From contig NC_007925.1 of NCBI RefSeq assembly GCF_000013745.1, positions 1,922,001-1,986,000 of the forward strand: DNA of 64,000 bases, given 5' to 3'. Both the position numbers and the translations under genes were made by a program. Below, in pieces: positions 1 through 8,137 of this stretch (position 1 is the first letter of the stretch; each line of letters opens with the position of its first letter). This DNA is from Rhodopseudomonas_A palustris_F (GTDB lineage Bacteria; Pseudomonadota; Alphaproteobacteria; Rhizobiales; Xanthobacteraceae). The notes beneath the pieces are model-generated. The model was not told the origin of the DNA and did not search any database. It worked only from the letters and a program-made list of their open reading frames with translations.

Positions 1-1
1 G

Positions 2-319
2 GATTGCAAGGCGGAGTTTCTCGATCACTCCAACGCGCCGGCGATCGCGCTCGACTGGGGCATGAAGCCGCTCGCCGCGGCGCAGCGCGCGCTGACCGAC
101 GAATGGGGCAAGGACGCGCTGTTGGTCGGCTCCGGCGCCTCGATTCCGATCGTTGCGGATTTCAAGCGCATCCTCGGCGTCGATACGCTGCTGGTCGGCT
201 TCGGGCTCGACGACGACAACATCCATTCGCCGAACGAGAAGTACGACGTCAAAAGCTTCCACAAGGGCATCCGCTCATGGGTGCGGATCTTGGCGGCGCT
301 GGCGGAGGCGCCGAAGTAA
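2..319 (+). CDS. M20 family metallopeptidase, C-terminal fragment
   Basis: The open frame enters from the left edge and ends at TAA 317-319, so only about 105 C-terminal residues are visible. They include the segments LLVGSGASIPIV and GFGLDDDNIHSPNE, which match the end of the catalytic domain of M20 zinc dipeptidases/carboxypeptidases, where a late His/Glu region closes the active site. The metal ligands near the N-terminus lie outside the window. The family hydrolyses peptides or N-acyl amino acids in the cytoplasm; the substrate cannot be read here. An AT-richer acquired block begins after its stop. Confidence 0.8.
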   Translation, partial: DCKAEFLDHSNAPAIALDWGMKPLAAAQRALTDEWGKDALLVGSGASIPIVADFKRILGVDTLLVGFGLDDDNIHSPNEKYDVKSFHKGIRSWVRILAALAEAPK

Positions 320-711
320 GCGAGGGGGGCAGTGAGATTTCAGTTCAGCGCGTGGGTCACAGAATTGATTAAAAACAACTCGTCCTAGAGTCCATTTACG
401 GGTTCAATTATGGGGCGCGGTCGGTCTGTGTCCGCTGGATCGAGTGGCTGAATATCTTCAGGTGATCTATTTGGCTGCGTTAGCCAATATGGAAGGTCGT
501 TTGCACGTTGCGCTGCGGATTCCAACTGCCTCAGCAACCACCCCGACTCAAGTCGAATACAAATTGACATTGTACAACCCTCCATGGTCTCAGCTAGAGT
601 TCCATACAGATGATTGTAGGCGACTCTCTCACTAAAGAGACGCCCATTCACTCTCAAGTGCAACCGATTTGGTTAATAAAGTGTATCTATAATATTGGCT
701 GGGGAAAAGGC
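320..711 (+). other. Noncoding, AT-richer leader of the dCTP deaminase gene; candidate regulatory RNA
   Basis: About 390 bases hold no convincing protein gene. A small hairpin is visible at 471-487 (TTGGCT, loop GCGTT, AGCCAA). A perfect TATAAT sits at 688-693, and a GGGGAAAAGG ribosome-binding site at 701-710 lies directly before the GTG at 712, so the mRNA leader from that -10 box would be very short. In the related AvcID systems an inhibitory RNA is encoded just upstream of the deaminase gene. A similar RNA here is an inference from position only. Confidence 0.35.
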
Positions 712-2280
712 GTGAGTGTAAAAAGGATCGCTCATCCAGAGCTGTTTTTCGGACTGGTGGCGCCAGTTGGCGTCGATCTCGATATGATCATGGAGGTTCT
801 GAGTACTGAACTTACGCTTCAGAAATACAGCGCCTTTCCTATTCATATTACCGAAATCATGCAAGACGTTCCGTCTAACCTCGTTTTAAAGAATGAGACC
901 TATCTAGATAGAATAAATTCCCGCATCGAATACGCTGATGAGATTTGCAGTCGAATTGAACGAGAAGATGCTCTGGCCGCGATCGCAATCACCGCAATTC
1001 AATCGGTCAGAGAAAGATTGAATCGGGAACTTGCAGAGAGAGCCGCCGAGAAACTGCCCTCTGATGCTAGGCTTCTCCAAGAACGTTTGCAGCTACCGAT
1101 TCCAAAACAAGCCTATCTTATCAGGCAGTTCAAACGGCCGAAAGAGATTGGGCTGTTAAGGCAGGTATACGGAAAGCTGTTTTTCCAGATATCCGCATAT
1201 AGTTCGCCAGCGGAGCGAGAATTGCTTTTGAAGAAAAAAATTAAAGCGTCCAATTTCGGAGGACTCGAAGATAGTGAGGCTGAATGTCAAGCCATCTCCC
1301 TGATGGCGAAAGACTATCAGGAGGCCGATAAGCCTTACGGGCAGCAAATTCGCGAAACTTTCCCCCTTGGAGACGTCTTCGTTGATGGGGTGAACCGAAA
1401 GAACTGCGAGGCGATGATCAAGAGATTTGTCAATCTGATTTTTGGAGATAATTCTCTGACGCCAGACCATCACGAATACGGGATGTATCTTGCGAAGTCA
1501 GCTGCCCTCAGATCAGGCGACCTGTCCCGCCAAGTTGGTGCGGCGATCTTCAGGGCAAGCGGAGAGGTTGCCACCCTTGGATGCAATGAAGTTCCAAAGT
1601 ATGGGGGAGGTAGTTACTGGTCCGACGGATCAGAGGATCGTCGAGACTTTGCCTTGGGCGAAGATCCGAACGAGAGGATCAAGCGAGAGATATTGCACGA
1701 CATCTTGGAGACCCTATTCGAGCGCAAGAAGCTTGCAGAACAAATAAACTCGATAGCGGCCGTGAGAGACATCATGCAAGATGATGCCCTGCGAAAATCT
1801 AAAGTAATGGACCTTCTCGAATTCGGAAGGGTGATACACGCTGAGATGTCTGCGATAACTGATGCTGCGCGCCTCGGCATCAAAATAAAATCTGGAACGC
1901 TATTCTGCACGACTTTTCCTTGTCATATTTGCGCGAAGCACATTGTGGCGTCTGGCATAGACACCGTTGTATTCCTCGAGCCCTATCCGAAAAGCTATGC
2001 TCGTGAATTGCACTCAGACTCCATCGAAATTGAGGGTGATGAAGAGATAGCAAAGGTCAAATTCACGCCTTTTCTTGGGATTTCGCCTCTTAGGTATCGT
2101 GACTTTTTCGAGAAGGGGCGCCGAAAGGACAAGGAAACTGGAAAAATTATCAGATGGACGGCCGGCATTGGCGTGCCCATTATCGAGATTTACTATGCTG
2201 TCTACATCAACTTGGAAACGTTAGTTTCAAATGAATTGAAGCAAGACAAACGGCTTCGGGAGAGGCCCGCACTATCTTGA
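712..2280 (+). CDS. Anti-phage dCTP deaminase (P-loop plus cytidine deaminase domain)
   Basis: This is a 522-residue two-domain protein. The N-terminus (LFFGLVAPVGVDLD) resembles the degenerate P-loop of the antiphage dCTP deaminase family. The C-terminal half has the zinc deaminase signature, with H376-A-E378 and P-C404-H-I-C407. Members deaminate dCTP/dCMP on phage infection and deplete the nucleotide pool needed for phage DNA synthesis. I chose GTG 712 because a purine-rich ribosome-binding site precedes it and the conserved domain starts there; an in-frame ATG at 610 adds 34 residues that look non-conserved. Codon use is clearly more AT-rich than in the neighbours, and an IS element follows, which fits horizontal acquisition. 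Confidence 0.88.
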   Translation: MSVKRIAHPELFFGLVAPVGVDLDMIMEVLSTELTLQKYSAFPIHITEIMQDVPSNLVLKNETYLDRINSRIEYADEICSRIEREDALAAIAITAIQSVRERLNRELAERAAEKLPSDARLLQERLQLPIPKQAYLIRQFKRPKEIGLLRQVYGKLFFQISAYSSPAERELLLKKKIKASNFGGLEDSEAECQAISLMAKDYQEADKPYGQQIRETFPLGDVFVDGVNRKNCEAMIKRFVNLIFGDNSLTPDHHEYGMYLAKSAALRSGDLSRQVGAAIFRASGEVATLGCNEVPKYGGGSYWSDGSEDRRDFALGEDPNERIKREILHDILETLFERKKLAEQINSIAAVRDIMQDDALRKSKVMDLLEFGRVIHAEMSAITDAARLGIKIKSGTLFCTTFPCHICAKHIVASGIDTVVFLEPYPKSYARELHSDSIEIEGDEEIAKVKFTPFLGISPLRYRDFFEKGRRKDKETGKIIRWTAGIGVPIIEIYYAVYINLETLVSNELKQDKRLRERPALS

Positions 2281-2321
2281 AATCAACTTTGGGTTCTTTG
2301 CCTCCACCTGTAGGCTCTAAA

Positions 2322-3861
2322 GTCGTCCGTGAACAATTCGGAAGCGCCTGATTTTTCGGGCTAATCGAGTTCGTGCAAGTCTTCGATTTTGCAGGAAAGC
2401 GGTGGGTTGACTGCGGTTTTCCTGCGTTTTGGGATTCTCATTTTGGGCGGTTTGTGGTTCCTTTGGGCGGCGTTTTGCTGGCATGGAGGGGGCGATGAGC
2501 AAGCCGCGCGACGATCGTCAGGCCGAGATGTTCCGGCCGGCGCTGGAAGAGATCATCGATCTCGGGCATCCGTTGGTGCGGCTGGCGGCAGAGATCGACT
2601 GGGATTTCCTGGCCACGCGGTTTGGCGCGGTGTATCGGCCGGGGCCGGGCCAGCCGCCATTGCCGACCCGGCTGATCGCCGGCCTGTTGATCCTCAAGCA
2701 CATGCACAATTTGAGCGACGAGGTGCTGTGCGCGCGTTGGGTGGAGAACCCGTATTTCCAGTTCTTCTGCGGCGAGGTGGTGTTCCGCCACGACCTGCCG
2801 TTCGACCGCTCCTCGCTGAGCCGCTGGCGCAAGCGGCTGGGCGAAGAGCAACTCGCGGCGCTGTTGCAGGAGAGCCTTTCGGTGGCGCATCGCGCCGGCG
2901 CGCTGCAGACCAAGGATCTGCAGCGGGTGGTGGTCGACACCACCGTGCAGGAGAAGGCGATCGCGCATCCGACCGACGCCCGGCTCACCCACCGGGCGAT
3001 CCAGAATCTGGTCGATCTGGCCAAGCGCGAGGGCGTGGCGCTGCGGCAAAGCTATCTGCGGCTCGCCAAGCGCGCCGCGATCATGGTCGGGCGCTACACC
3101 CACGCGCATCAGTTCAAGCGCGCCCATCGCGCACTGAAATTCCTGCGCACCAGGCTCGGGCGGATCATCCGCGACATCCGCCGCAAGATCGAGGGCAACG
3201 CCGCGCTTGAAAATCGCTTCGCGCCGCTGCTCGATCTCGCGGTTCGGGTGATGCAGCAGGATCATCGCCAGCGCGGCCAGAAGGTCTATGCGCTGCACGC
3301 TCCGGAGGTCGAATGCATCGGCAAGGGCAAGGCGCGAAAGCCATACGAGTTCGGCTGCAAGGTCTCGGTGATCACCCCGGTCACCGCGCCGAAGGGCGGC
3401 CAGTTCGTGCTGCACGCCAAGGCGCTGCACGGCAATCCGTTCGACGGCCACACCCTCGACCCGGTCATCGCCGATCTGCAAACCCAGACCGGCGTCGTGG
3501 TTGAACGCATCCATGTCGACAAGGGCTATCGCGGCCACAACTATCCGAACCGCTTCAAGGTCTGGATCTCCGGCCAAGTCCGCCGCGTCACCAAAATCAT
3601 TCGCCGCGAGATGAAACGCCGCGCCGCGGTCGAGCCGGTGATCGGTCATCTCAAGGCCGACCACCGCATGGGCCGCAATTATCTCAAGGGACGCGATGGC
3701 GACCGCATCAACCCGGTCCTCGCCGCCGCCGGCTTCAACTTCCACCTGCTGCTGCGATGGTTCGAGCGGCTTTTGCGCGCCCTATTCGCCGCGCTCTACC
3801 GCGTCATCGGATCGATGCAATACGCCTAAATCGGCGCGTGTCCGGGATCTTCACGGACGAC
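2322..3861 (+). mobile_element. IS5-like insertion sequence with terminal inverted repeats
   Basis: The left end at 2322-2356 and the reverse complement of 3827-3861 share a perfect 12-base tip (GTCGTCCGTGAA) and stay similar over about 35 bases. The right repeat overlaps the transposase stop codon. The element is about 1540 bp with one transposase gene. No clear target duplication is visible at the boundaries, so the exact ends could be off by a few bases. It separates the deaminase gene from the chromosomal glycosyltransferase and may have helped import the deaminase block. Confidence 0.85.
2495..3829 (+). CDS. IS5 family transposase
   Basis: A 444-residue transposase with an N-terminal DUF772-like domain (about residues 10-130) and a DDE domain. 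The likely catalytic acids are Asp in VVVDTTVQEK, Asp in RIHVDKGYRGH and Glu in AVEPVIGHLK, all present. A long helical Lys/Arg-rich insert lies between the first two. ATG 2495 follows GGAGGGGGCG; upstream in-frame starts add only low-complexity residues. The gene is intact and fills almost the whole element, so it is probably still active. Confidence 0.93.
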   Translation: MSKPRDDRQAEMFRPALEEIIDLGHPLVRLAAEIDWDFLATRFGAVYRPGPGQPPLPTRLIAGLLILKHMHNLSDEVLCARWVENPYFQFFCGEVVFRHDLPFDRSSLSRWRKRLGEEQLAALLQESLSVAHRAGALQTKDLQRVVVDTTVQEKAIAHPTDARLTHRAIQNLVDLAKREGVALRQSYLRLAKRAAIMVGRYTHAHQFKRAHRALKFLRTRLGRIIRDIRRKIEGNAALENRFAPLLDLAVRVMQQDHRQRGQKVYALHAPEVECIGKGKARKPYEFGCKVSVITPVTAPKGGQFVLHAKALHGNPFDGHTLDPVIADLQTQTGVVVERIHVDKGYRGHNYPNRFKVWISGQVRRVTKIIRREMKRRAAVEPVIGHLKADHRMGRNYLKGRDGDRINPVLAAAGFNFHLLLRWFERLLRALFAALYRVIGSMQYA

Positions 3862-3864
3862 CAA

Positions 3865-3892
3865 AAACGCCGCCCGGGATTGGGCGGCGTTT
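3865..3892 (-). terminator. Rho-independent terminator of the glycosyltransferase gene
   Basis: A perfect 11-bp stem (AAACGCCGCCC / GGGCGGCGTTT) encloses a 6-base loop. On the minus strand it is followed by a T run that continues the stem, which suits termination of the minus-strand gene ending at 3968. It starts three bases beyond the IS right end. Confidence 0.65.
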
Positions 3893-3967
3893 GGATCGAT
3901 GTGCAGAGGGATGTGACCTGAAGCTACAGCAAAATCGCCGGCGTTTCAATTCCGGCCGCTGACGTCG

Positions 3968-5617
3968 CTATGGCGCCGGGATCGACAACAGGCTGGAGAT
4001 GCTCTGTCTGCGGATGTCGTAGACCCGCGCGAACACCACGTCGTCGCGCTTGATCTCGGCGATGATCGGCGCGGTCAGGCCTTTGCAGTAGAATTCGCCG
4101 AGCGTCATGGCGAAGTCGGCGGCGTGGCTGTCCCAGCCGATGGTGAAGTCCGGCCCCAGCGCAACCTGCGCCGGGCGCTGCGGGCCGCACACCGCGACCT
4201 TCCACTTGCGCCCGCGCGGCGGCACTTCCTCGCGCTCGGCGATTTCGTCGCGCAGCGCGTCCGAGGCCTGCTTTAGCGCTAGACCCCAATAGTCCAGCAT
4301 GAACAGCGATTCGGCGCTGCGCACGGTGCCGGCGACGTGGTTGAAGTGGGTGTATTGATAGGGATGCAGCCGGATCATTTCGGCCAACGGCAGCATCAGC
4401 CCGAACGCGAAGATCGCCACCGCCGCGGCCTGCGAGCCGAGGTGGCGGGCGCCGATCCAATCCATCAACCGCGCTAAAGCGACGCCGGCCAGCACCGTCA
4501 TCGGCGGGATCACGAAGATGAAATGCCGGATGCCGTTGTACAGCGCCGGGCGTTTCACCATGGCGATGACGAGCGGCAGCGTCGCCGCCACCGTCAGCAT
4601 CAGCAGGATGGTCTTGCGCCGCGGCGTCACGGTGTCGCGCGACAGCGCCACGATGGTCATCACCACGCCGCCGGCGGCCAGCCCAAGCAGCACTTCCGGC
4701 AGTTGCAGCGCGAACAGCGTCGGCAGGTAGGACCACGGCATGTCCGGCACCGACACCAGCGCGCCGTCGAACATCTCTTTCCAGGGCTTTTCGAAGAAAT
4801 GCGAGAAATAGGTCAGGGCGCGCAGCGGATTGGCCGGCTCCATGATCGACCACGGCCAGATCAGCCCCATCACCAAGTAGCCGAAGATCAGGCCGGGGAT
4901 CAGCGCGTAGCTCATCTGGGCAAACCGGCGCGCGGCTTCGCGCAGGCCGTTGCTGCGGACTTCCTCAATCAGCAGCGGCACGAAGCCGATCAGCGCATAG
5001 ACCAGCGCCAGACCGCCGAGGATCCGCGAGCCGATCGACAGCCCGGCGCCGAGCCCGACGATCAGCACGGTGTGCGGCGAGGGCCGGGGATATTCTTCGG
5101 CGAGGCGAACCAGGCCGAGCATCAGGATCACCATCGCCACGGCGAACGGCGCATCCTTCGGATTCATGAACATGTGGCCGTAGAAGGTCGGGCACAGCGC
5201 CAGCAGCAACAGCGCCGCGAGCCCGGCGAACGGACCGCCGACCCGGCGCGCCAGCCGCCAGGTCACCGCCAAGCCGATGACGCCGACCACCGCGCCGAGC
5301 AGCCGCCTGGTTTCGAACAATTCCAGCGGAATGATCTTGTGCAGCAGCGCCGCTGCGATATCAAAGCCGCCGCCATACATGTATAAATTGGCAAACGATA
5401 GCGCGGCGGTATCGCGGAAGCCGGAGCCGTACATTCGCAACAGTAGATCGGCGTATTCGGCGTGGGTGTAATCGTCCCAGCCCAGCCCGTAGTCGCGAAA
5501 TGTCAGCCCTGCGATCAGGCTGACCACGGCCAACGCCGCGATCGAAAGGTCGTCGCAAGTTCGTTCCGCCGAGCGCCGCACGGGCGTATCGAAGGAAGAA
5601 GTCGTTATGGCTGACAT
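3968..5617 (-). CDS. Glycosyltransferase family 39 membrane protein
   Basis: A 549-residue polytopic inner-membrane protein with about ten hydrophobic segments. It carries an early acidic motif (GLGWDDYTHAEYADLL, about residues 48-63) in the first periplasmic loop, as in GT39/ArnT/PMT enzymes that move sugars from polyprenyl-phosphate to lipid or protein acceptors in the periplasm. The hydrophilic C-terminal domain (about 420-549) contains Cys residues. It stands alone on the minus strand, divergent from the gene at 5933, with its own terminator. Donor and acceptor cannot be deduced. Confidence 0.85.
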   Translation of the reverse strand: MSAITTSSFDTPVRRSAERTCDDLSIAALAVVSLIAGLTFRDYGLGWDDYTHAEYADLLLRMYGSGFRDTAALSFANLYMYGGGFDIAAALLHKIIPLELFETRRLLGAVVGVIGLAVTWRLARRVGGPFAGLAALLLLALCPTFYGHMFMNPKDAPFAVAMVILMLGLVRLAEEYPRPSPHTVLIVGLGAGLSIGSRILGGLALVYALIGFVPLLIEEVRSNGLREAARRFAQMSYALIPGLIFGYLVMGLIWPWSIMEPANPLRALTYFSHFFEKPWKEMFDGALVSVPDMPWSYLPTLFALQLPEVLLGLAAGGVVMTIVALSRDTVTPRRKTILLMLTVAATLPLVIAMVKRPALYNGIRHFIFVIPPMTVLAGVALARLMDWIGARHLGSQAAAVAIFAFGLMLPLAEMIRLHPYQYTHFNHVAGTVRSAESLFMLDYWGLALKQASDALRDEIAEREEVPPRGRKWKVAVCGPQRPAQVALGPDFTIGWDSHAADFAMTLGEFYCKGLTAPIIAEIKRDDVVFARVYDIRRQSISSLLSIPAP

Positions 5618-5707
5618 GACCGTTGATTAACCCAGCGTCGCAGTGACCCAACATTCTGGTGCGTCGGGCCCATTCCCGGGGCGTCTATAGCCCATTTCCG
5701 TCACCAA

Positions 5708-5753
5708 GTAATTTGCAATTACGGCGCAATTTATCCTTCGCATGGTGCCATGC
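5708..5753. promoter_or_regulatory. Two palindromes in a divergent promoter region
   Basis: Between the divergent genes starting at 5617 and 5933 lie a 6-3-6 perfect inverted repeat GTAATTtgcAATTAC (5708-5722) and a 6-2-6 repeat GCATGGtgCCATGC (5740-5753). They look like operator sites for dimeric regulators. No known consensus is matched with confidence. The rest of the 315-base gap shows nothing further. Confidence 0.4.
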
Positions 5754-5932
5754 AAAAGCGTGAGACGCCGGTGAACTTGGGGTTTTTCATAGCCGACATC
5801 TGATGAACGCCAGCTGAAGACAACAAGTTGTTCGAAAGCCACAGCAGCAATTGCAGGTTGGCGACCCGCGCCATATGACGTTATCTTGGCAATGGCGGTC
5901 GCTCGGGGAGCGTCGGCGGCGTGGAGTTGAGA

Positions 5933-6937
5933 ATGATTTTGCTGTTGACGGCCGGAATTGGCCTGCTCCTCGTCGGCCTCGCGGCGATCGCGTTCGGTAT
6001 CCCAGTCAAGGAATTCAGCTTCGGCAACACGATGATCCTGTGCGGCACCATCGTGGCGTCCACCGGCGCGCTCATGCTCGGAATGCGTGCGGCGGTAAAT
6101 GCGCTGCGCGCAGCCGTATCGGGCGCCCCCGCCGCCACCGCCGCTGCGCCGCATTCCAACAACGCGGCTCACGCGGCGCGACGGCTGCCGCCGCTGGAGG
6201 CTCCGGCGCCGGACCATACGCCGGGCGACGGCGAGACTTTCCTGTTCAGCCGCGACCGGCCGGCGCATGAGCGCCCGGACAGCTCCGGCGCGACGGAGGC
6301 GAGTTCCGCGCGCGGCAGCGAGCGTTCGGCGGCGGAGAAATTCGCGGCTCCCGCCGAGTCCTCGCCGCCGCCGCCGTGGCGGGACGAGATCGCAGGGGAT
6401 CGCGGCCGGACGCGCAGCCCGCCGCCGACCCGATCCGCTGACCCCGAACCCGAGCCCGAGCCCGAGCCCGAGGCTGAAACCGAACCGGCGCCGCCGAGCG
6501 ATTCGACGCAAAAGCAGCGCCGCAACCTGCTGTTCGCCTCCAGCCGCCGCGAGCGCGAACGCGCGGCGCGCGCCGAACAGGCGGCCGAGGCGGGAGGCTC
6601 CGCGCTGCCGGAGCTGCCGCTGTTGGCGAACGAGCCGCGCCGCGCCACGTTCGAAGAAGCCTGGCCGGAAACCGAGCGCGCCCGCCCCGAGCCGCTCCGC
6701 GCCCGGCTGTTCCCGGGCGCCGAGGCGCACGATCCGACCGCGGCCAGCGAGCCGGCCGCGCCCGTGTCCGATGAGCCGGATGAGGCGCCGCAGGTCACCG
6801 TGCTGAAGTCCGGCGTGGTTGATGGGATGGGCTATTCGTTATATTCAGACGGATCGATCGAAGCCGAGATGCCGGAGGGCAAGATGCGCTTCGCCTCGAT
6901 CGACGAGCTGCGGTCGCATCTCGACCAACGCAGTTGA
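5933..6937 (+). CDS. Membrane-anchored Pro/Glu/Ala-rich protein of unknown function
   Basis: 334 residues. Two hydrophobic helices lie at the N-terminus (about 1-22 and 32-55), followed by a long disordered linker rich in Ala, Pro, Arg and Glu with a run of four Glu-Pro repeats near 6448-6471. A compact conserved-looking C-terminal segment (about 280-330, with VVDGMGYSLYSDGSIEAE) ends the protein. Topology suggests an inner-membrane anchor with the C-terminal domain held away from the membrane. ATG 5933 has GGAG six bases upstream; a GTG at 5921 is possible. Function is not recognised. Confidence 0.7.
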   Translation: MILLLTAGIGLLLVGLAAIAFGIPVKEFSFGNTMILCGTIVASTGALMLGMRAAVNALRAAVSGAPAATAAAPHSNNAAHAARRLPPLEAPAPDHTPGDGETFLFSRDRPAHERPDSSGATEASSARGSERSAAEKFAAPAESSPPPPWRDEIAGDRGRTRSPPPTRSADPEPEPEPEPEAETEPAPPSDSTQKQRRNLLFASSRRERERAARAEQAAEAGGSALPELPLLANEPRRATFEEAWPETERARPEPLRARLFPGAEAHDPTAASEPAAPVSDEPDEAPQVTVLKSGVVDGMGYSLYSDGSIEAEMPEGKMRFASIDELRSHLDQRS

Positions 6938-7140
6938 CCGGCGGTTTATTGCGCAACACTTGCAAATCGAAATAAAGCCACCGCATGGCAGCGTTGTTCT
7001 TGTTTTGCGCAAAGCAATCGCCAATAATCGACGAGTAAAGGACGCGATCTGCAAGCGCCGGTCGTGGTATCTTGGTCCGTTCCGGGCATGCCTCGGGGCG
7101 CCGGGCCTTTGCGACTTCTCGCCACCGTTTCCACAGATCA

Positions 7141-7176
7141 GGCGTCGGCAAAGTTTCAGGCGTCAGCAAAGTTTCA
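7141..7176 (+). repeat. Tandem 18-bp repeat just before the mucR start
   Basis: Two head-to-tail copies of GGCGTCGGCAAAGTTTCA, with one G/A difference, end five bases before the MucR ATG. They occupy the ribosome-binding region. They could be a duplicated regulator or translation-control site; MucR-type proteins often control their own genes. Confidence 0.6.
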
Positions 7177-7180
7177 GGTC

Positions 7181-7597
7181 ATGACCGACAGCACGGGTAA
7201 GAGCTTCATCGATCTCACGGCAACCATCGTGTCCGCCTATGTGAGCAACAACCCGACACCGGCGGCGGATTTGCCGGGTTTGATCGGCCAGATTCACGCC
7301 GCCCTGGTCCGGGTTTCGGCCGGCCGCGTCGAGCCGCCGCCGGAGCCGGCGAAACCTGCGGTGTCGCTGAAGAAATCGATGACCGCGGATTATCTGGTCT
7401 GTCTGGAGGACGGCAAGCGCTTCAAATCGCTGAAGCGGCATCTGCGCACCCAATACAACATGACGCCGGAGCAATACCGCGACAAATGGGGCCTGGCGCC
7501 GGATTATCCGATGGTGGCGCCGAACTATGCCGTGGCGCGCTCGCAGCTCGCCAAGAAGATGGGGCTCGGCCAGCAGCGCCGCCGCCGCGGCAAATAG
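7181..7597 (+). CDS. Ros/MucR family zinc-finger transcriptional regulator
   Basis: 138 residues, normal length for the family. The N-terminal helical part mediates oligomerisation. The C-terminal zinc-finger region reads YLVCLEDGKRFKSLKRHL followed by NMTPEQYRDKWGL and DYPMVAPNYA, the family hallmark. MucR proteins are global H-NS-like regulators in Rhizobiales, acting on motility, polysaccharide and cell-cycle genes. The residue after HLRT is Gln where many members have His, so zinc coordination may differ slightly. ATG 7181 begins the conserved part; the open frame extends upstream without homology. Confidence 0.9.
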   Translation: MTDSTGKSFIDLTATIVSAYVSNNPTPAADLPGLIGQIHAALVRVSAGRVEPPPEPAKPAVSLKKSMTADYLVCLEDGKRFKSLKRHLRTQYNMTPEQYRDKWGLAPDYPMVAPNYAVARSQLAKKMGLGQQRRRRGK

Positions 7598-7712
7598 GCA
7601 AGGCGGCCGGGGCGGGGACCGCCCTTGGTCGCTGCCGCGCCGCGGGCGGCAAGCCGCCGCCGAATAATTTCGAGGATTGCTATCCCCGGGGATTGCCAGG
7701 CCGACTAGGATG

Positions 7713-7728
7713 TAGGAAAATATTCCTA
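7713..7728. promoter_or_regulatory. Palindrome TAGGAAAATATTCCTA before a DnaA-like gene
   Basis: A perfect 6-4-6 inverted repeat lies 13 bases upstream of the ATG at 7742. The left arm and core (TAGGAAAATAT) recur at 32636, directly next to a promoter-like sequence, which suggests a shared regulator site. AAAGG close to the ATG may be the ribosome-binding site. Confidence 0.45.
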
Positions 7729-7741
7729 GAAAGGTCCGACC

Positions 7742-8137
7742 ATGCTCGACACGCCCTGCGCGATTGCACCATCGTCCGCGCCGCCCGGCCAGCCGCCATC
7801 GCCCGATCAGATCGTGCGCCGGGTGGTGGCCTGCGTCGCCGCCGATTTCGGGCTGAGCGTCAGCCTGCTGACCGGCGCGCCGCGCGGTTCGCCGCGCATC
7901 GCACTGGCCCGCCAGATCGCGATGTATCTCAGCCATATCGGCTTCGGACTGAGCTTCGAGGCGATCGGCCGGCTGTTCGGCCGCGATCGCACCACCGTGG
8001 CGCATGCCTGCCGGGTGGTTGAGGACAGCCGCGACGACGTCTGGATGGATGGCCGGCTGGCCACGCTGGAACGGATCTGCGGCACCGCAACGCCCGAACC
8101 GGCCGCAAGCCGCCGCGCCGCGGGGGCGCGACGATGA
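7742..8137 (+). CDS. Free-standing DnaA domain IV (helix-turn-helix) protein
   Basis: 131 residues. Residues about 25-100 match the DnaA C-terminal DNA-binding domain, including IGRLFGRDRTTVAHAC, the counterpart of the DnaA signature that contacts DnaA boxes. The AAA+ ATPase domain of DnaA is absent. Such small proteins occur in Rhizobiales next to DUF6456 genes. It may bind DnaA-box-like DNA and influence replication or transcription, but this is inferred from the domain only. Its stop overlaps the next gene start (ATGA), so the two are translationally coupled. Confidence 0.85.
   Translation: MLDTPCAIAPSSAPPGQPPSPDQIVRRVVACVAADFGLSVSLLTGAPRGSPRIALARQIAMYLSHIGFGLSFEAIGRLFGRDRTTVAHACRVVEDSRDDVWMDGRLATLERICGTATPEPAASRRAAGARR

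Noticed and set aside
390..420. GGGTTCAATT, resembling a tRNA T-loop
   Set aside because: The flanking bases cannot form the T-stem or acceptor stem, so it is not a tRNA or tRNA fragment.
385..663. 92-codon minus-strand open frame in the leader of the deaminase gene
   Set aside because: No ribosome-binding site, no recognisable sequence; more likely noncoding leader DNA.
2438..3745. Long open frame opposite the transposase
   Set aside because: It is antisense to a clear DDE transposase and has the composition of a shadow frame in GC-rich DNA.
5627..6730. 367-codon minus-strand open frame rich in Arg and Gly
   Set aside because: It lies opposite the plus-strand membrane protein gene and shows no domain; third-position GC of the plus gene explains it.
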